DNA of 64,000 bases from Ruegeria sp. THAF57 (lineage in GTDB: Bacteria; Pseudomonadota; Alphaproteobacteria; Rhodobacterales; Rhodobacteraceae): contig NZ_CAIWNQ010000001.1 of NCBI RefSeq assembly GCF_903914075.1, forward strand, positions 1-64,000, written 5' to 3'. Below the pieces are notes generated by a model, which saw nothing but the letters and a program-made list of their open reading frames with translations, was not told the origin of the DNA and did not search any database. This document shows positions 44,575-53,010 of this stretch, one piece after another (within the stretch, counting starts at the first letter, position 1; each line of letters opens with the position of its first letter). A program made the position numbers and the translations under genes.

Positions 44575-45494
44575 CAACGGGCTCCTTCATTCAAACTGTG
44601 GATGTCACCCTGTTTCGCGTCGCCAAGGTAGAGAGAGAAATTCCCCTCCTGCGCCTCGACCGCAAAGCGGGTCATCATGTCGTGGATGGCTTGAGTGGTA
44701 TAGTTGAGCTTGGGCAGTGCATCGATCGGCACCCATTTGGTGCCTTCTACTGCGGGGGTTTCGTCGCAGGTTGCCAAAAAGAACGTATAGTGCATCGCGC
44801 TTCCCGCGTCGCTAAACGAGGAATACACCTGATCGACCCGTGCAGGCACACCACGGTCTGACAGCCCTTGCGCCAGCCTGTTGCGCTGCCCTCCGGGTTC
44901 GACACCTGCGATCTGAAACGGTTGGTGCCGACCGTTGTGAACCTCCAGCAAAACATGGCCGTTCGACCGCACCAACGCACCACAGATCGTTGGCTCTGTC
45001 GTGTCGATCTCGCGCTCCAGACCCAGGCTGAAATACGCCCCGCCGACATAACCCAGACCATTGCCCTTGGCGTGCGAAAACTCCTGAACTCGGCCGATCA
45101 AAACCGTATGATCCCCGGCAGGGACAGCGGTATGTGTTTCACAACAAAACTGGGCCAGTGCTCCTTGGATCAACGGCAGGTCACCTAACCCTCTGGAGTG
45201 GTCGACCTTTGCAAAGCGGTCGCCTTTATAACTGGCAAAGGTGTTGGACACTTCCTGCTGCCCCTCAGACAGGATGTTGACAGCGAAATGCGAGCACTTG
45301 GCAAAAACATCGTGGCTGGACAGAAATTTGCCCGGACAAACCAACAACAAAGGCGGATCCAGCGATACGGACGAAAACGAGTTTGCGGTGAACCCGACAG
45401 GGGCGCCCTTGGGATCAAGTGTGGTCACAACTGTTACGCCGGTCATGAAACTGCCGAAAGCGTCGCGCAGCGCCCTTGGGTCGATGGTTGTCAT
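44574..45494 (-). CDS. Flavin reductase with unusual C-terminal Nudix-like domain
   Basis: 306 residues from the ATG at 45494, whose position overlaps the upstream stop (ATGA). Residues 1-165 are an FMN-dependent flavin reductase domain: ALRDAFGSFMTGVTVVTTL, VGFTANSFSSVSLDPPLLLVC, HFAVNILS and FSLGLE. Residues about 168-295 (ICGALVRSNGHVLLEVHNGRH, then GVEPGGQRNRLAQGLSDRG) look like a Nudix fold, but the Nudix box lacks its glutamates, so it is probably a binding or regulatory domain. The protein is expected to deliver FMNH2 to the LLM oxygenase. Confidence 0.87.
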   Translation of the reverse strand: MTTIDPRALRDAFGSFMTGVTVVTTLDPKGAPVGFTANSFSSVSLDPPLLLVCPGKFLSSHDVFAKCSHFAVNILSEGQQEVSNTFASYKGDRFAKVDHSRGLGDLPLIQGALAQFCCETHTAVPAGDHTVLIGRVQEFSHAKGNGLGYVGGAYFSLGLEREIDTTEPTICGALVRSNGHVLLEVHNGRHQPFQIAGVEPGGQRNRLAQGLSDRGVPARVDQVYSSFSDAGSAMHYTFFLATCDETPAVEGTKWVPIDALPKLNYTTQAIHDMMTRFAVEAQEGNFSLYLGDAKQGDIHSLNEGAR

Positions 45495-46270
45495 ATCAGG
45501 CACTCCTGCACGAAGCCCAACAGAAAAGAATTGACCTGAACCGGATGAGTCATTGGCATCATGTGGGCCGCTCCGGGCACGATCTCGGCTCGTCCCTGCG
45601 CCACCAGATCTGCCATCTTGCGGGACATAGTGGGGGTTGAATTCGGCTCGTCCGCGCCTGTCATGAACAGCGCGGGACACGTGATTTTGGATAGGTCTTC
45701 ATCCGACACCCCATCGCTTTCAGCAAAGACGCTGTAGGCGGCTTTATAGGCCGCCGGATTCACCTCGGTCAGCCATTGGGCGCAGGCTTCGCGTTCTTTG
45801 GTTTCTTGATCGCCGAACCAGCGTCTAAGCGTACCTGACGGATCGTTCGATACGTCGGCACTTAGTGAAGTGGCGCGTGCAATAACCGCCTCACGCGCCT
45901 TGGGATCACGTCGATAAACTGCATTCAGGGCCGCAACACCCCTGAAATGCTCATGTCCTGACGCGGCCAAGGACAACGCTATTAACGCGCCCATCGAATG
46001 TCCGACCAGAACGGATGGTTCGGACAACAGGGGTTCAACGGCTTTAACGTAGCTGAGCAGCCCATCAGGGTCACGGAAGGGTGAGCGACCATGGCCAGAC
46101 ATGTCCGGACACACCACGCGGAAGCCTGCCGCGCCGAATGCATCAATCTGCGCATTCCACGCTTCAGCCCGCAGACCTACCCCGTGCAGCAGGATGACCA
46201 GCGGCCCCTCGCCCGCCTCTATGGCAGCGAGATCGCCAGACTCAGACCGAGGCCGGGTTGTCCACGTCAT
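45491..46270 (-). CDS. Alpha/beta hydrolase (TgnC-like position)
   Basis: 259 residues. Oxyanion motif LLHGVGLRAEAWN, nucleophile elbow VLVGHSMGALIALS, acid in FMTGADEPNS and catalytic histidine in GAAHMMPM. Its start lies 29 bases inside the AA_synth gene and its stop overlaps the flavin reductase start, which indicates tight co-translation. In a Tgn-like pathway the hydrolase would cleave the N-formyl or enamine bond of the oxidised ring-opening product. Substrate unproven. Confidence 0.87.
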   Translation of the reverse strand: MTWTTRPRSESGDLAAIEAGEGPLVILLHGVGLRAEAWNAQIDAFGAAGFRVVCPDMSGHGRSPFRDPDGLLSYVKAVEPLLSEPSVLVGHSMGALIALSLAASGHEHFRGVAALNAVYRRDPKAREAVIARATSLSADVSNDPSGTLRRWFGDQETKEREACAQWLTEVNPAAYKAAYSVFAESDGVSDEDLSKITCPALFMTGADEPNSTPTMSRKMADLVAQGRAEIVPGAAHMMPMTHPVQVNSFLLGFVQECLI

Positions 46271-46841
46271 GACCCAGATCCTTCAAATCCTGATAGCGGT
46301 CTCCGATACGATGATGTGGCCGTCCCGATGTCGCACCACCCAGAACCACAACGACCTCATCGGCGCGCGGCGCGTCGGGAATCGCAAATTGCAGCGTCAG
46401 GTAATGCGAGCGACGGCCCGCGTCGTTCTTATCCATCATCGGCACCATGATTGGCGTGTTCGCGGGCCCCCGTGTATTGGTGAAGGACAGATAGGATTTC
46501 GCACCAACCGCCTGCCGGAAAAAATTCCCGAAATGCAGGGTGTGGATCAGACCCGAGGCGTGCTCGACCTCTCCGTCCAGCCCGACAACGGCTGCTTTAC
46601 CATAGGCTTCGATCGCGTCACCACCACCAGCCAGCGCGACCATTCGGTCGGTCAGCAGTTCACCCAAGATCGGTCCATAAGCAAGGATTTCAGCGCGCAA
46701 GTCGTCGACAAACCGCCCGGCCCACGGGTTCGACACAACAGCAGCAACGGCAAACATGCGCCAGGGACGGTCGGCCTTACGAAATCCTTCGACCAGAACT
46801 TCCTCATCATAGGTTACGATTTTTCGGATGTTTGGCTTCAC
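46242..46841 (-). CDS. Amino acid synthesis (AA_synth, DUF1185) family protein
   Basis: 199 residues. Family pattern: IRKIVTYDEEVLVEGFR, FAVAAVVSNPWAGRF, HASGLIHTLHFGNFFRQAVGAKSYLSFTNTRGPA and GGATSGRPHHRIGDRYQDL. Members occur in catabolic operons in proteobacteria and I know of no proven activity; the family name is historical. It is the first gene of the six-gene minus operon and faces the LysR regulator across a 108-base divergent spacer. Confidence 0.82.
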   Translation of the reverse strand: MKPNIRKIVTYDEEVLVEGFRKADRPWRMFAVAAVVSNPWAGRFVDDLRAEILAYGPILGELLTDRMVALAGGGDAIEAYGKAAVVGLDGEVEHASGLIHTLHFGNFFRQAVGAKSYLSFTNTRGPANTPIMVPMMDKNDAGRRSHYLTLQFAIPDAPRADEVVVVLGGATSGRPHHRIGDRYQDLKDLGHDVDNPASV

Positions 46842-46891
46842 GGTTGCCCCCTTCTTTCAGTCAGGGAAAATATCACCGCCGGAATCATCTT

Positions 46892-46941
46892 TTGACAAAC
46901 GAAAGAACTTTGGCCTTAGGTATTACTATCACTAATAGGTA
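46892..46941. promoter_or_regulatory. LysR-type operator region between the AA_synth and lysR genes
   Basis: The palindromic ATTACTATCACTAAT (46922-46936) contains a T-N11-A LysR box and is flanked by direct repeats TAGGTA (46917-46922 and 46936-46941). TTGACA at 46892-46897 could be the -35 box for lysR; spacing to the repeats is 18-19 bases. The second TAGGTA also supplies the lysR ribosome site (AGGTAAG), so binding would autoregulate lysR as well as control the divergent operon. Confidence 0.5.
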
Positions 46942-46949
46942 AGTTACCG

Positions 46950-47807
46950 ATGGCAAAAGCACTGCCCCCTCTTACATGGTTCAGGTCCTTTGAAGCAGCC
47001 GCCCGCAGGCTAAGCTCTACCGCTGCCGCTGATGAGATCGGCCTGACGCAATCCGCCGTCAGCCAGCAAATCCGCGCGCTGGAAACGAGGTTGGGCGTGG
47101 TCCTGTTTCACCGTCACGCGCGTGGGCTGTCCCTGACGGATGAAGGCCGGAAACTGCTGCCACAGGTTGAAGCAGCGCTTGAGATGCTCGAGACCGCCGC
47201 ATCGCCCTACCTGACCGAGAAAAAAGCACGGCATATCACCGTGGCGGCCTCGATCAGTATTATCGAATGGGTCATTGCTCCCGCCCTGCCAAGGTTCGGG
47301 ACGCAGCACCCCGAAACATCAGTGCGATTTGTCAGCACGATCTGGCCCGACGAATACGCGGCCTCGCGGGCGGATATCGAAATCAGGTTCGGGTCTGAAA
47401 AGCAAGTCGGTAAGAACGCGGTTCCGTTGCAGCCGAACCGCCTTATCCCAGTCAAGGCACCTTCGTTAGTTGGTGATCTGCAAACCTTGCCTTTAATTGA
47501 ATCTGTGGGAACCTCTGACAGTTGGGCTTCTTGGTCCGATGTAACTGGTCAACAGGTCGGGCACCCGACTTACTTTGTAGATTCCTATGGCTTGGCGCTT
47601 CAACTTGCGGTGGCTGGAAACGGTGTGGCCTTGGTAAACTCGATCATCGCAGCTCATGCCGTGAAAACCGGGGCCGTTCAGCCCGCTTTTGATCAACCCG
47701 CGGCGGCCAGCGAAGGGTATTTCCTGTCGGTCCAACGCGACTCTGCGTCAGTAACCGAATTTGCCGACTGGTTCTCGGATTTGGTGCGTTTTCAGGCAAG
47801 GGTCTGA
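46950..47807 (+). CDS. LysR family regulator (GcvA-like)
   Basis: 285 residues. N-terminal helix-turn-helix: PLTWFRSFEAAARRLSSTAAADEIGLTQSAVSQQIRALETRLG. The effector domain (about 90-280) resembles the GcvA/AmpR branch, with the PETSVRFVSTIWPDEYAASRADIEIRFG pattern. It is divergent from the six-gene catabolic operon and 77 bases upstream of soxB on the same strand, so it is positioned to control both transcription units. The inducer is probably the operon substrate or a pathway intermediate. Confidence 0.88.
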   Translation: MAKALPPLTWFRSFEAAARRLSSTAAADEIGLTQSAVSQQIRALETRLGVVLFHRHARGLSLTDEGRKLLPQVEAALEMLETAASPYLTEKKARHITVAASISIIEWVIAPALPRFGTQHPETSVRFVSTIWPDEYAASRADIEIRFGSEKQVGKNAVPLQPNRLIPVKAPSLVGDLQTLPLIESVGTSDSWASWSDVTGQQVGHPTYFVDSYGLALQLAVAGNGVALVNSIIAAHAVKTGAVQPAFDQPAAASEGYFLSVQRDSASVTEFADWFSDLVRFQARV

Positions 47808-47884
47808 TTCAGACATGTCGATGTCGCATCTGAGGATATCCAACCGCCCCAAAATAGTGAATTCTGGCGAAAAAGGTCCGATTC

Positions 47885-49135
47885 ATGCGATATTCCGGCT
47901 TTCGAGTCATCAAAGAGGCGTTGACCGGTCACAAGGGCTGGAAACCGGTCTGGCGCGAGCCTGAGCCTAAGCCCCACTACGACGTCATCATCATTGGCGG
48001 CGGTGGTCATGGTCTGGCCACGGCGCATTACCTGTCCAAGGTATATGGACTGCGCAACGTGGCCGTGGTCGAGAAAGGCTGGATCGGGGGAGGCAACGTA
48101 GGGCGCAACACGACGATTGTACGCTCGAACTATTTGCTGGATGGGAATGAGCCATTCTATGAGTTCTCGCTAAAACTGTGGGAGGGGTTGGAACAGGACG
48201 TCAACTATAACGCGATGATGAGCCAGCGCGGGATCATCAACCTGTTTCACACCGATGGACAACGCGACGCCTATATAAGGCGCGGCAATGCGATGATCCT
48301 GAACGGCGCGGATGCGGAACTGTTGGACGCTGATCAGGTCCGGGCCGAGCATCCCTATCTGAATTTCGACGACGCACGCTTTCCGATCAAAGGCGGTCTG
48401 GTGCAGCGCCGCGCAGGCACAGCGCGCCACGATGCTGTAGCTTGGGGTTATGCGCGGTCGGCGGATTTACACGGGGTCGACATCATCCAAAATTGCGAGG
48501 TCACGGGCTTGCGGATCGAAAACGGCACCTGTCTGGGGGTCGAGACCAGTCGGGGCTTTATCGGTGCCAGCAAAGTGGGCTGTGCGGTCGCCGGAAACTC
48601 GGGCCGCGTGATGGGCATGGCCGGGATGCGCCTGCCCATTGAAAGCCACGTCTTGCAGGCGTTTGTGTCTGAGGGGCTAAAGCCCGTTCTGCCCAGCGTC
48701 ATCACCTTTGGAGCGGGGCATTTCTATGTCAGCCAATCCGACAAAGGCGGGCTAGTCTTTGGTGGCGACATCGACGGCTATAACACCTATGCCCAACGCG
48801 GCAATCTACCCGTGGTCGAGGATGTGTGTGAGGGCGGCATGGCCCTGATGCCCATGATCGGCCGCGCGCGATTACTGCGGATGTGGGGCGGCGTGATGGA
48901 CATGTCGATGGATGGCTCGCCCATCATCGACCGCACCCCGGTTCAGGGGCTCTATTTCAACGGCGGCTGGTGCTACGGCGGGTTCAAGGCCACGCCTGCC
49001 TCGGGCTATTGCTTTGCGCACCTGCTGGCAAAAGATGAACCGCACCCCGTTGCCACCGCCTATCGCCTAGACCGGTTCCGCACTGGCCGAATGATCGACG
49101 AAAAAGGCGCGGGCAACCAGCCCAACCTGCACTAG
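47885..49135 (+). CDS. soxB: Sarcosine oxidase-type beta subunit (SoxB)
   Basis: 416 residues. N-terminal FAD-binding motif DVIIIGGGGHGLATAHYLSK and EKGWIGGGNVGRNTTIVRSNYL are characteristic of heterotetrameric sarcosine oxidase beta. The histidine that carries covalent FMN is in GTARHDAVAWGYARSAD. The active site lies in this subunit, where a secondary or tertiary N-methyl amine is oxidised. The same subunit type (MgdA) also serves N-methylglutamate dehydrogenase, so the substrate may not be sarcosine. First gene of soxBDAG. Confidence 0.88.
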   Translation: MRYSGFRVIKEALTGHKGWKPVWREPEPKPHYDVIIIGGGGHGLATAHYLSKVYGLRNVAVVEKGWIGGGNVGRNTTIVRSNYLLDGNEPFYEFSLKLWEGLEQDVNYNAMMSQRGIINLFHTDGQRDAYIRRGNAMILNGADAELLDADQVRAEHPYLNFDDARFPIKGGLVQRRAGTARHDAVAWGYARSADLHGVDIIQNCEVTGLRIENGTCLGVETSRGFIGASKVGCAVAGNSGRVMGMAGMRLPIESHVLQAFVSEGLKPVLPSVITFGAGHFYVSQSDKGGLVFGGDIDGYNTYAQRGNLPVVEDVCEGGMALMPMIGRARLLRMWGGVMDMSMDGSPIIDRTPVQGLYFNGGWCYGGFKATPASGYCFAHLLAKDEPHPVATAYRLDRFRTGRMIDEKGAGNQPNLH

Positions 49136-49149
49136 AGGGGACCACGGAT

Positions 49150-49437
49150 ATGATCATCAACCACCCCCTGCTTGGGCCTCGGGATGCCTCAGAGTTCACA
49201 TATCTGGGCGATGCCTCCCTGATCGACCGGCCTGACGGGATGGCCGAGAATGCCGCAGACGCGTTTTATGACTATGCCTATTTGCGCGACAACCCCGCCG
49301 GTGAGCATCAAGAGCTTTGGTATCACGAGGCCGGGGATCGGTCTTGGTTGGTCGTCACTCGCAACACTCTGACCCACGAGATTTCCAAGGTGGAACTGGC
49401 CCGCGATGTGGCCCGCGCGCGGGGGCGTTCGAAATGA
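49150..49437 (+). CDS. soxD: Sarcosine oxidase-type delta subunit lacking the zinc cysteines
   Basis: 95 residues, preceded by a good GAGGGG site. The family core is intact (GPRDASEFTYLGDA, AYLRDNPAG, ELWYHEAGDRSWLVVTRNTLTHEI), but the zinc ligands are not. The two N-terminal cysteines of canonical SoxD are replaced (INHPLLG in place of a C-x-x-C-G pattern) and the third is aspartate (AGDRSW in place of AGCRRW); only the histidine of WYHEAG remains. The protein has no cysteine at all. It probably still binds the alpha subunit, without metal. Its stop overlaps the soxA start by 4 bases. Confidence 0.85.
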   Translation: MIINHPLLGPRDASEFTYLGDASLIDRPDGMAENAADAFYDYAYLRDNPAGEHQELWYHEAGDRSWLVVTRNTLTHEISKVELARDVARARGRSK

Positions 49438-52376
49438 CACAGGCGAACCGGCTGAGCGGCGGGCAGATCGACCGCGACACCACCCTGAATTTCCAATTTG
49501 ACGGGCGTAGCTATACAGCGCATCCCGGCGACACTCTGGCCTCGGCGCTGCTGGCCAACAATGTGCGGCTGATTGGGCGGTCATTCAAATACCATCGTCC
49601 GCGCGGGTTGCTGACGGCGGGGTCCGAAGAGCCCAACGGTATGGTGGAACTACGCAGCGGAGCGCACAAGGAACCCAACACACGCGCCACAACTGTCGAG
49701 ATGTTCGACGGGCTGACAGCAAACTCGCAAAACCGCTGGCCCAGTCTGCGGTTCGATACGCTTGCGGTGAATGACCTGTTTTCCAACTTTCTGTCCGCGG
49801 GGTTCTACTACAAAACCTTTATGTGGCCCGCCGCGTTTTGGGAGAAGCTGTACGAGCCGATCATACGCCGCGCCGCTGGCCTTGGGTCGCTGTCGATGCA
49901 GGCCGACCCGGATGAATATGACAAAGGCTTCCGTCACTGTGATCTACTGATCATCGGTGCCGGACCTGCGGGGCTGATGGCTGCGCTGACCGCCGGACGC
50001 GCAGGCGCGGATGTCATTCTGGCGGATGAGGACTTCACGCTGGGCGGACGTCTGAACAGCGAGACCTTCTCGGTTGGCGAACAAAGCGCGTCCGATTGGG
50101 CAACGCAGGCCGTGGCTGAACTGTCGGCAATGCCCAATGTCCGGCTGATGCAACGTACCACGGTGATTGGCGCGTTCGACCATGGCATTTATGGGGCCGT
50201 CGAACGGACGGGCGATCATCTGCCCTCGCTGCCCGCTGGCAAACCGCGTCAAATCCTATGGCGAATCTACTGCCAAAAGGCGTTGCTGTGTGCCGGGGCG
50301 ACCGAGCGGCCCATTGCGTTTGAAAACAATGACCGACCCGGCATCATGACAGCCAGCGCGCTGCGCACCTATGCCAACCGCTTCGCGGTGACGGCTGCGC
50401 CGCGCGTGGCGATCTTCACTAACAATGATGACGGTCACCGCACGGCCTCGGACCTGCACGCCAAAGGTGTGAAAATCGCCGCCGTGGTGGATGTGCGCGA
50501 AGACGCCCCACTCAGCTATGATTATGAGGTGCTGAAGGGTGCGCAGGTCGTGAACACCAAAGGCCGTTTGGGCCTGAGCTTTGTCGAGGTCGCCTTGCCC
50601 GACGGCTCGACCCGGACGCTGGATTGCGGCGCGCTGGGCGTGTCGGGCGGCTGGAACCCGAGTGTTCACCTGACCTGCCACCAACGCGGGCGGCCTGTTT
50701 GGGACGAAAACCTTGCCGCTTTCGTTCCGGGCGAGAACCTGCCGGTCGGCATGTCCGTCGCGGGCGCTGCCAACGGAGTCATGTCAACCCATGGCGCGCT
50801 TCGCTCAGGCGCCCAAGCAGCCGCCACCGCTCTGAACCTGGCCACCCTGCCCGACTTGCCCGAGGCCGAGGACGCGCCCTTAGCACAGACGCCGTTCTGG
50901 TATGTGCAGGGCTGCAAACGGGCATGGGTCGATCAGCAGAATGACGTGACCGTCAAGGATGTGAAACTCAGCTATCAGGAGGGATTCCGCTCGGTCGAGC
51001 ATCTGAAACGCTATACAACGCTTGGCATGGCGACCGATCAGGGCAAGACCTCGAACATCACAGGCCTTGCGATCATGGCCGAGGTCGCGGGTAAGTCGAT
51101 CCCTGAAACCGGCACCACCATCTTCCGCCCGCCGTACACGCCCGTTCCTATCGGCGCGTTTGCAGGACGGATGATTGGCAAGGAGTTCCACCCGACCCGC
51201 CTGACCCCATCACACCATTGGGCCAAGGAGCGCGGCGCGGTATTTGTCGAGGCCGGGAACTGGCTGCGCGCGCAATGGTTCCCCCAAGCCGATGAGACGC
51301 ATTGGCGTGAGTCCGTCGACCGTGAAGTACGCCAAACTCGTGCCTCGGTCGGGGTGTGCGATTGCACGACGCTGGGCAAGATCGACGTGCAGGGCACGGA
51401 TGCCGCCGAATTCCTCAACCGTGTTTACGCCAACGGTTTCGCCAAGCTGGCGGTGGGCAAAACACGCTATGGCCTGATGCTGCGCGAAGATGGGATGGTT
51501 ATGGATGACGGCACCGCCGCACGGTTGGCCGAAGATCATTTCGTCGTTACCACCACAACCGCAAATGCTGTAAGTGTCTATCGCCACATGGAATTCGTAC
51601 GCCAGTGCCTGTTTCCGGACATGGATGTGCAGCTAATCTCGACCACCGATGGTTGGGCGCAATACGCGGTCGCAGGGCCGAATTCGCGCAAGCTGCTGCA
51701 AAAGATCGTGGACCCCGAATTCGACATCTCGAACGAGGCGTTTCCCTTCATGGCCTGCGGCAAGATCACCGTCTGCGGCGGACTAAGGGCACGGCTGTTC
51801 CGCATTTCCTTCTCGGGCGAGTTGGCGTTCGAGATTGCCGTCCCCGCGCGCTATGGCGACGCGCTCATGCGACGGTTGATGGCTGAGGGTGAGGAGTTCG
51901 ACGTCACGCCCTATGGCACCGAAGCACTAAGTGTAATGAGGATTGAAAAAGGCCACCCGGTCGGCAATGAGTTGAACGGAACCACTACCGCACTGAACCT
52001 TGGTATGGGCAAGATGGTCTCAAGGAAAAAGGACAGTATCGGGTCAGTTTTGTCCGAGCGAGAGGCTTTGACCGCACCGGACATATTGAAGCTGGTGGGA
52101 CTAAAGCCGATCACTCCCGAAGATAAGGTAACTGCCGGAGGCCACCTTATGAACGTCGAAGGCCCCATCGATGCAGCTCATGATCAGGGATATGTGACCT
52201 CGGTGGCCTATTCCCCCAGCCTGAACAGCAACATCGGACTGGGCCTGCTGAAACGTGGAGATGAACGGCTGGGCGAGAAGATGCGCCTTGTTTCCCCGCT
52301 GACCGACCTGACGGTCGAAGTCGAAATCGTCTCGGCCCATTTTGTTGATCCCGAAGGAGAACGTCTTCGTGCATGA
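49434..52376 (+). CDS. soxA: Sarcosine oxidase-type alpha subunit (SoxA)
   Basis: 980 residues from the ATG at 49434 (ATGA overlap with soxD; a longer frame to 49317 is an artefact). Domains in order: N-terminal ferredoxin-like 'YTAHPGDTLASALLANNV' region that lacks Fe-S cysteines as in the family, NAD-binding Rossmann with LLIIGAGPAGLMAALTAGRAGADV (about 170-195), and a second dinucleotide region. The tetrahydrofolate-binding aminomethyltransferase (GcvT) domain occupies about 590-960 (RYGLMLREDGMVMDDGT; FRISFSGELAFEIAVP; MRIEKGHPVGNELNG). It receives formaldehyde from the active site as 5,10-methylene-THF. Confidence 0.93.
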   Translation: MTQANRLSGGQIDRDTTLNFQFDGRSYTAHPGDTLASALLANNVRLIGRSFKYHRPRGLLTAGSEEPNGMVELRSGAHKEPNTRATTVEMFDGLTANSQNRWPSLRFDTLAVNDLFSNFLSAGFYYKTFMWPAAFWEKLYEPIIRRAAGLGSLSMQADPDEYDKGFRHCDLLIIGAGPAGLMAALTAGRAGADVILADEDFTLGGRLNSETFSVGEQSASDWATQAVAELSAMPNVRLMQRTTVIGAFDHGIYGAVERTGDHLPSLPAGKPRQILWRIYCQKALLCAGATERPIAFENNDRPGIMTASALRTYANRFAVTAAPRVAIFTNNDDGHRTASDLHAKGVKIAAVVDVREDAPLSYDYEVLKGAQVVNTKGRLGLSFVEVALPDGSTRTLDCGALGVSGGWNPSVHLTCHQRGRPVWDENLAAFVPGENLPVGMSVAGAANGVMSTHGALRSGAQAAATALNLATLPDLPEAEDAPLAQTPFWYVQGCKRAWVDQQNDVTVKDVKLSYQEGFRSVEHLKRYTTLGMATDQGKTSNITGLAIMAEVAGKSIPETGTTIFRPPYTPVPIGAFAGRMIGKEFHPTRLTPSHHWAKERGAVFVEAGNWLRAQWFPQADETHWRESVDREVRQTRASVGVCDCTTLGKIDVQGTDAAEFLNRVYANGFAKLAVGKTRYGLMLREDGMVMDDGTAARLAEDHFVVTTTTANAVSVYRHMEFVRQCLFPDMDVQLISTTDGWAQYAVAGPNSRKLLQKIVDPEFDISNEAFPFMACGKITVCGGLRARLFRISFSGELAFEIAVPARYGDALMRRLMAEGEEFDVTPYGTEALSVMRIEKGHPVGNELNGTTTALNLGMGKMVSRKKDSIGSVLSEREALTAPDILKLVGLKPITPEDKVTAGGHLMNVEGPIDAAHDQGYVTSVAYSPSLNSNIGLGLLKRGDERLGEKMRLVSPLTDLTVEVEIVSAHFVDPEGERLRA

Positions 52377-52929
52377 TCTTGTCGCCAAAACCGCCCTTGG
52401 TGGGTCTGAGCCGCGTGTTGACACGGTTGGGTCGGTCACATGTACCGAAGTTCCAGGTGTGGCCTTGGCCTCGGTCGCTGCGCGCCGCGGGAAGGAAACA
52501 CAGGCGCAAAAGGCTTTGGTCAAGCTGATTGGGGCACCAGCGCCCGAAGTTCAGCGATTTACCGGAGATCAGGTGCTCGCCTTTTGGTCAGGGCCAGACC
52601 AGTGGATGATCGAAGCACCCTTTGACAGCCACGAAGACCTTGCGGATCAGGCAAAGGCAATCTTTGGCCAAACAGCCTCGGTCACGGAACAAACGGATGC
52701 CTGGGCGCGGTTCGACTTGCTGGGCGATGGGATCAATGCGGTTCTGGAACTTCTGTGTCAATTAGACCTGCGACGGTTTGAGCCCGGGTACGCGGCGCGC
52801 AGTTCGATTCACCATATTGGGTGTTTCGCCCTGTGTCGCGGTACCGACCATGTCAGCCTTTACGGCCCCAGATCCTCGGCCGGGTCACTGCATCATGCGG
52901 TCACTACCGCCATGATATCGGCCCACTAA
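52369..52929 (+). CDS. soxG: Sarcosine oxidase-type gamma subunit (SoxG)
   Basis: 186 residues from a GTG at 52369, with GAAGGAG 8 bases upstream; the start lies 8 bases inside soxA, so coupling is likely. The sequence has the usual weakly conserved SoxG features: LALASVAARRGKE near residue 30-45, GPDQWMIEAP, and ELLCQLDLRRFEPGYAARSSIHHIGCFALCRG. SoxG is structural and binds the GcvT-like part of SoxA. End of the four-gene operon. Confidence 0.85.
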   Translation: MHDLVAKTALGGSEPRVDTVGSVTCTEVPGVALASVAARRGKETQAQKALVKLIGAPAPEVQRFTGDQVLAFWSGPDQWMIEAPFDSHEDLADQAKAIFGQTASVTEQTDAWARFDLLGDGINAVLELLCQLDLRRFEPGYAARSSIHHIGCFALCRGTDHVSLYGPRSSAGSLHHAVTTAMISAH

Positions 52930-53010
52930 TTCTACACAAAAAAGCGGTCAGCCTGAGAGTTAAGGCAGCCGTACGCTTTCAAGACTTAGGAAAATCTCAA
53001 ACCCGCTTGG

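Noticed and set aside
45495..45680. 62-residue extension of the flavin reductase
   Set aside because: It lies inside the alpha/beta hydrolase gene and has shadow-frame composition; the ATG at 45494 is coupled to the hydrolase stop.
49317..49433. N-terminal extension of soxA by 39 codons
   Set aside because: It would overlap most of the soxD C-terminus, has no ribosome site, and the family start MTQANRL with an ATGA overlap is at 49434.
28483..52929. The whole catabolic region as a genomic island with transfer signs
   Set aside because: No integrase, transposase, tRNA-adjacent repeat or obvious base-composition shift was seen; the genes look native to the chromosome.
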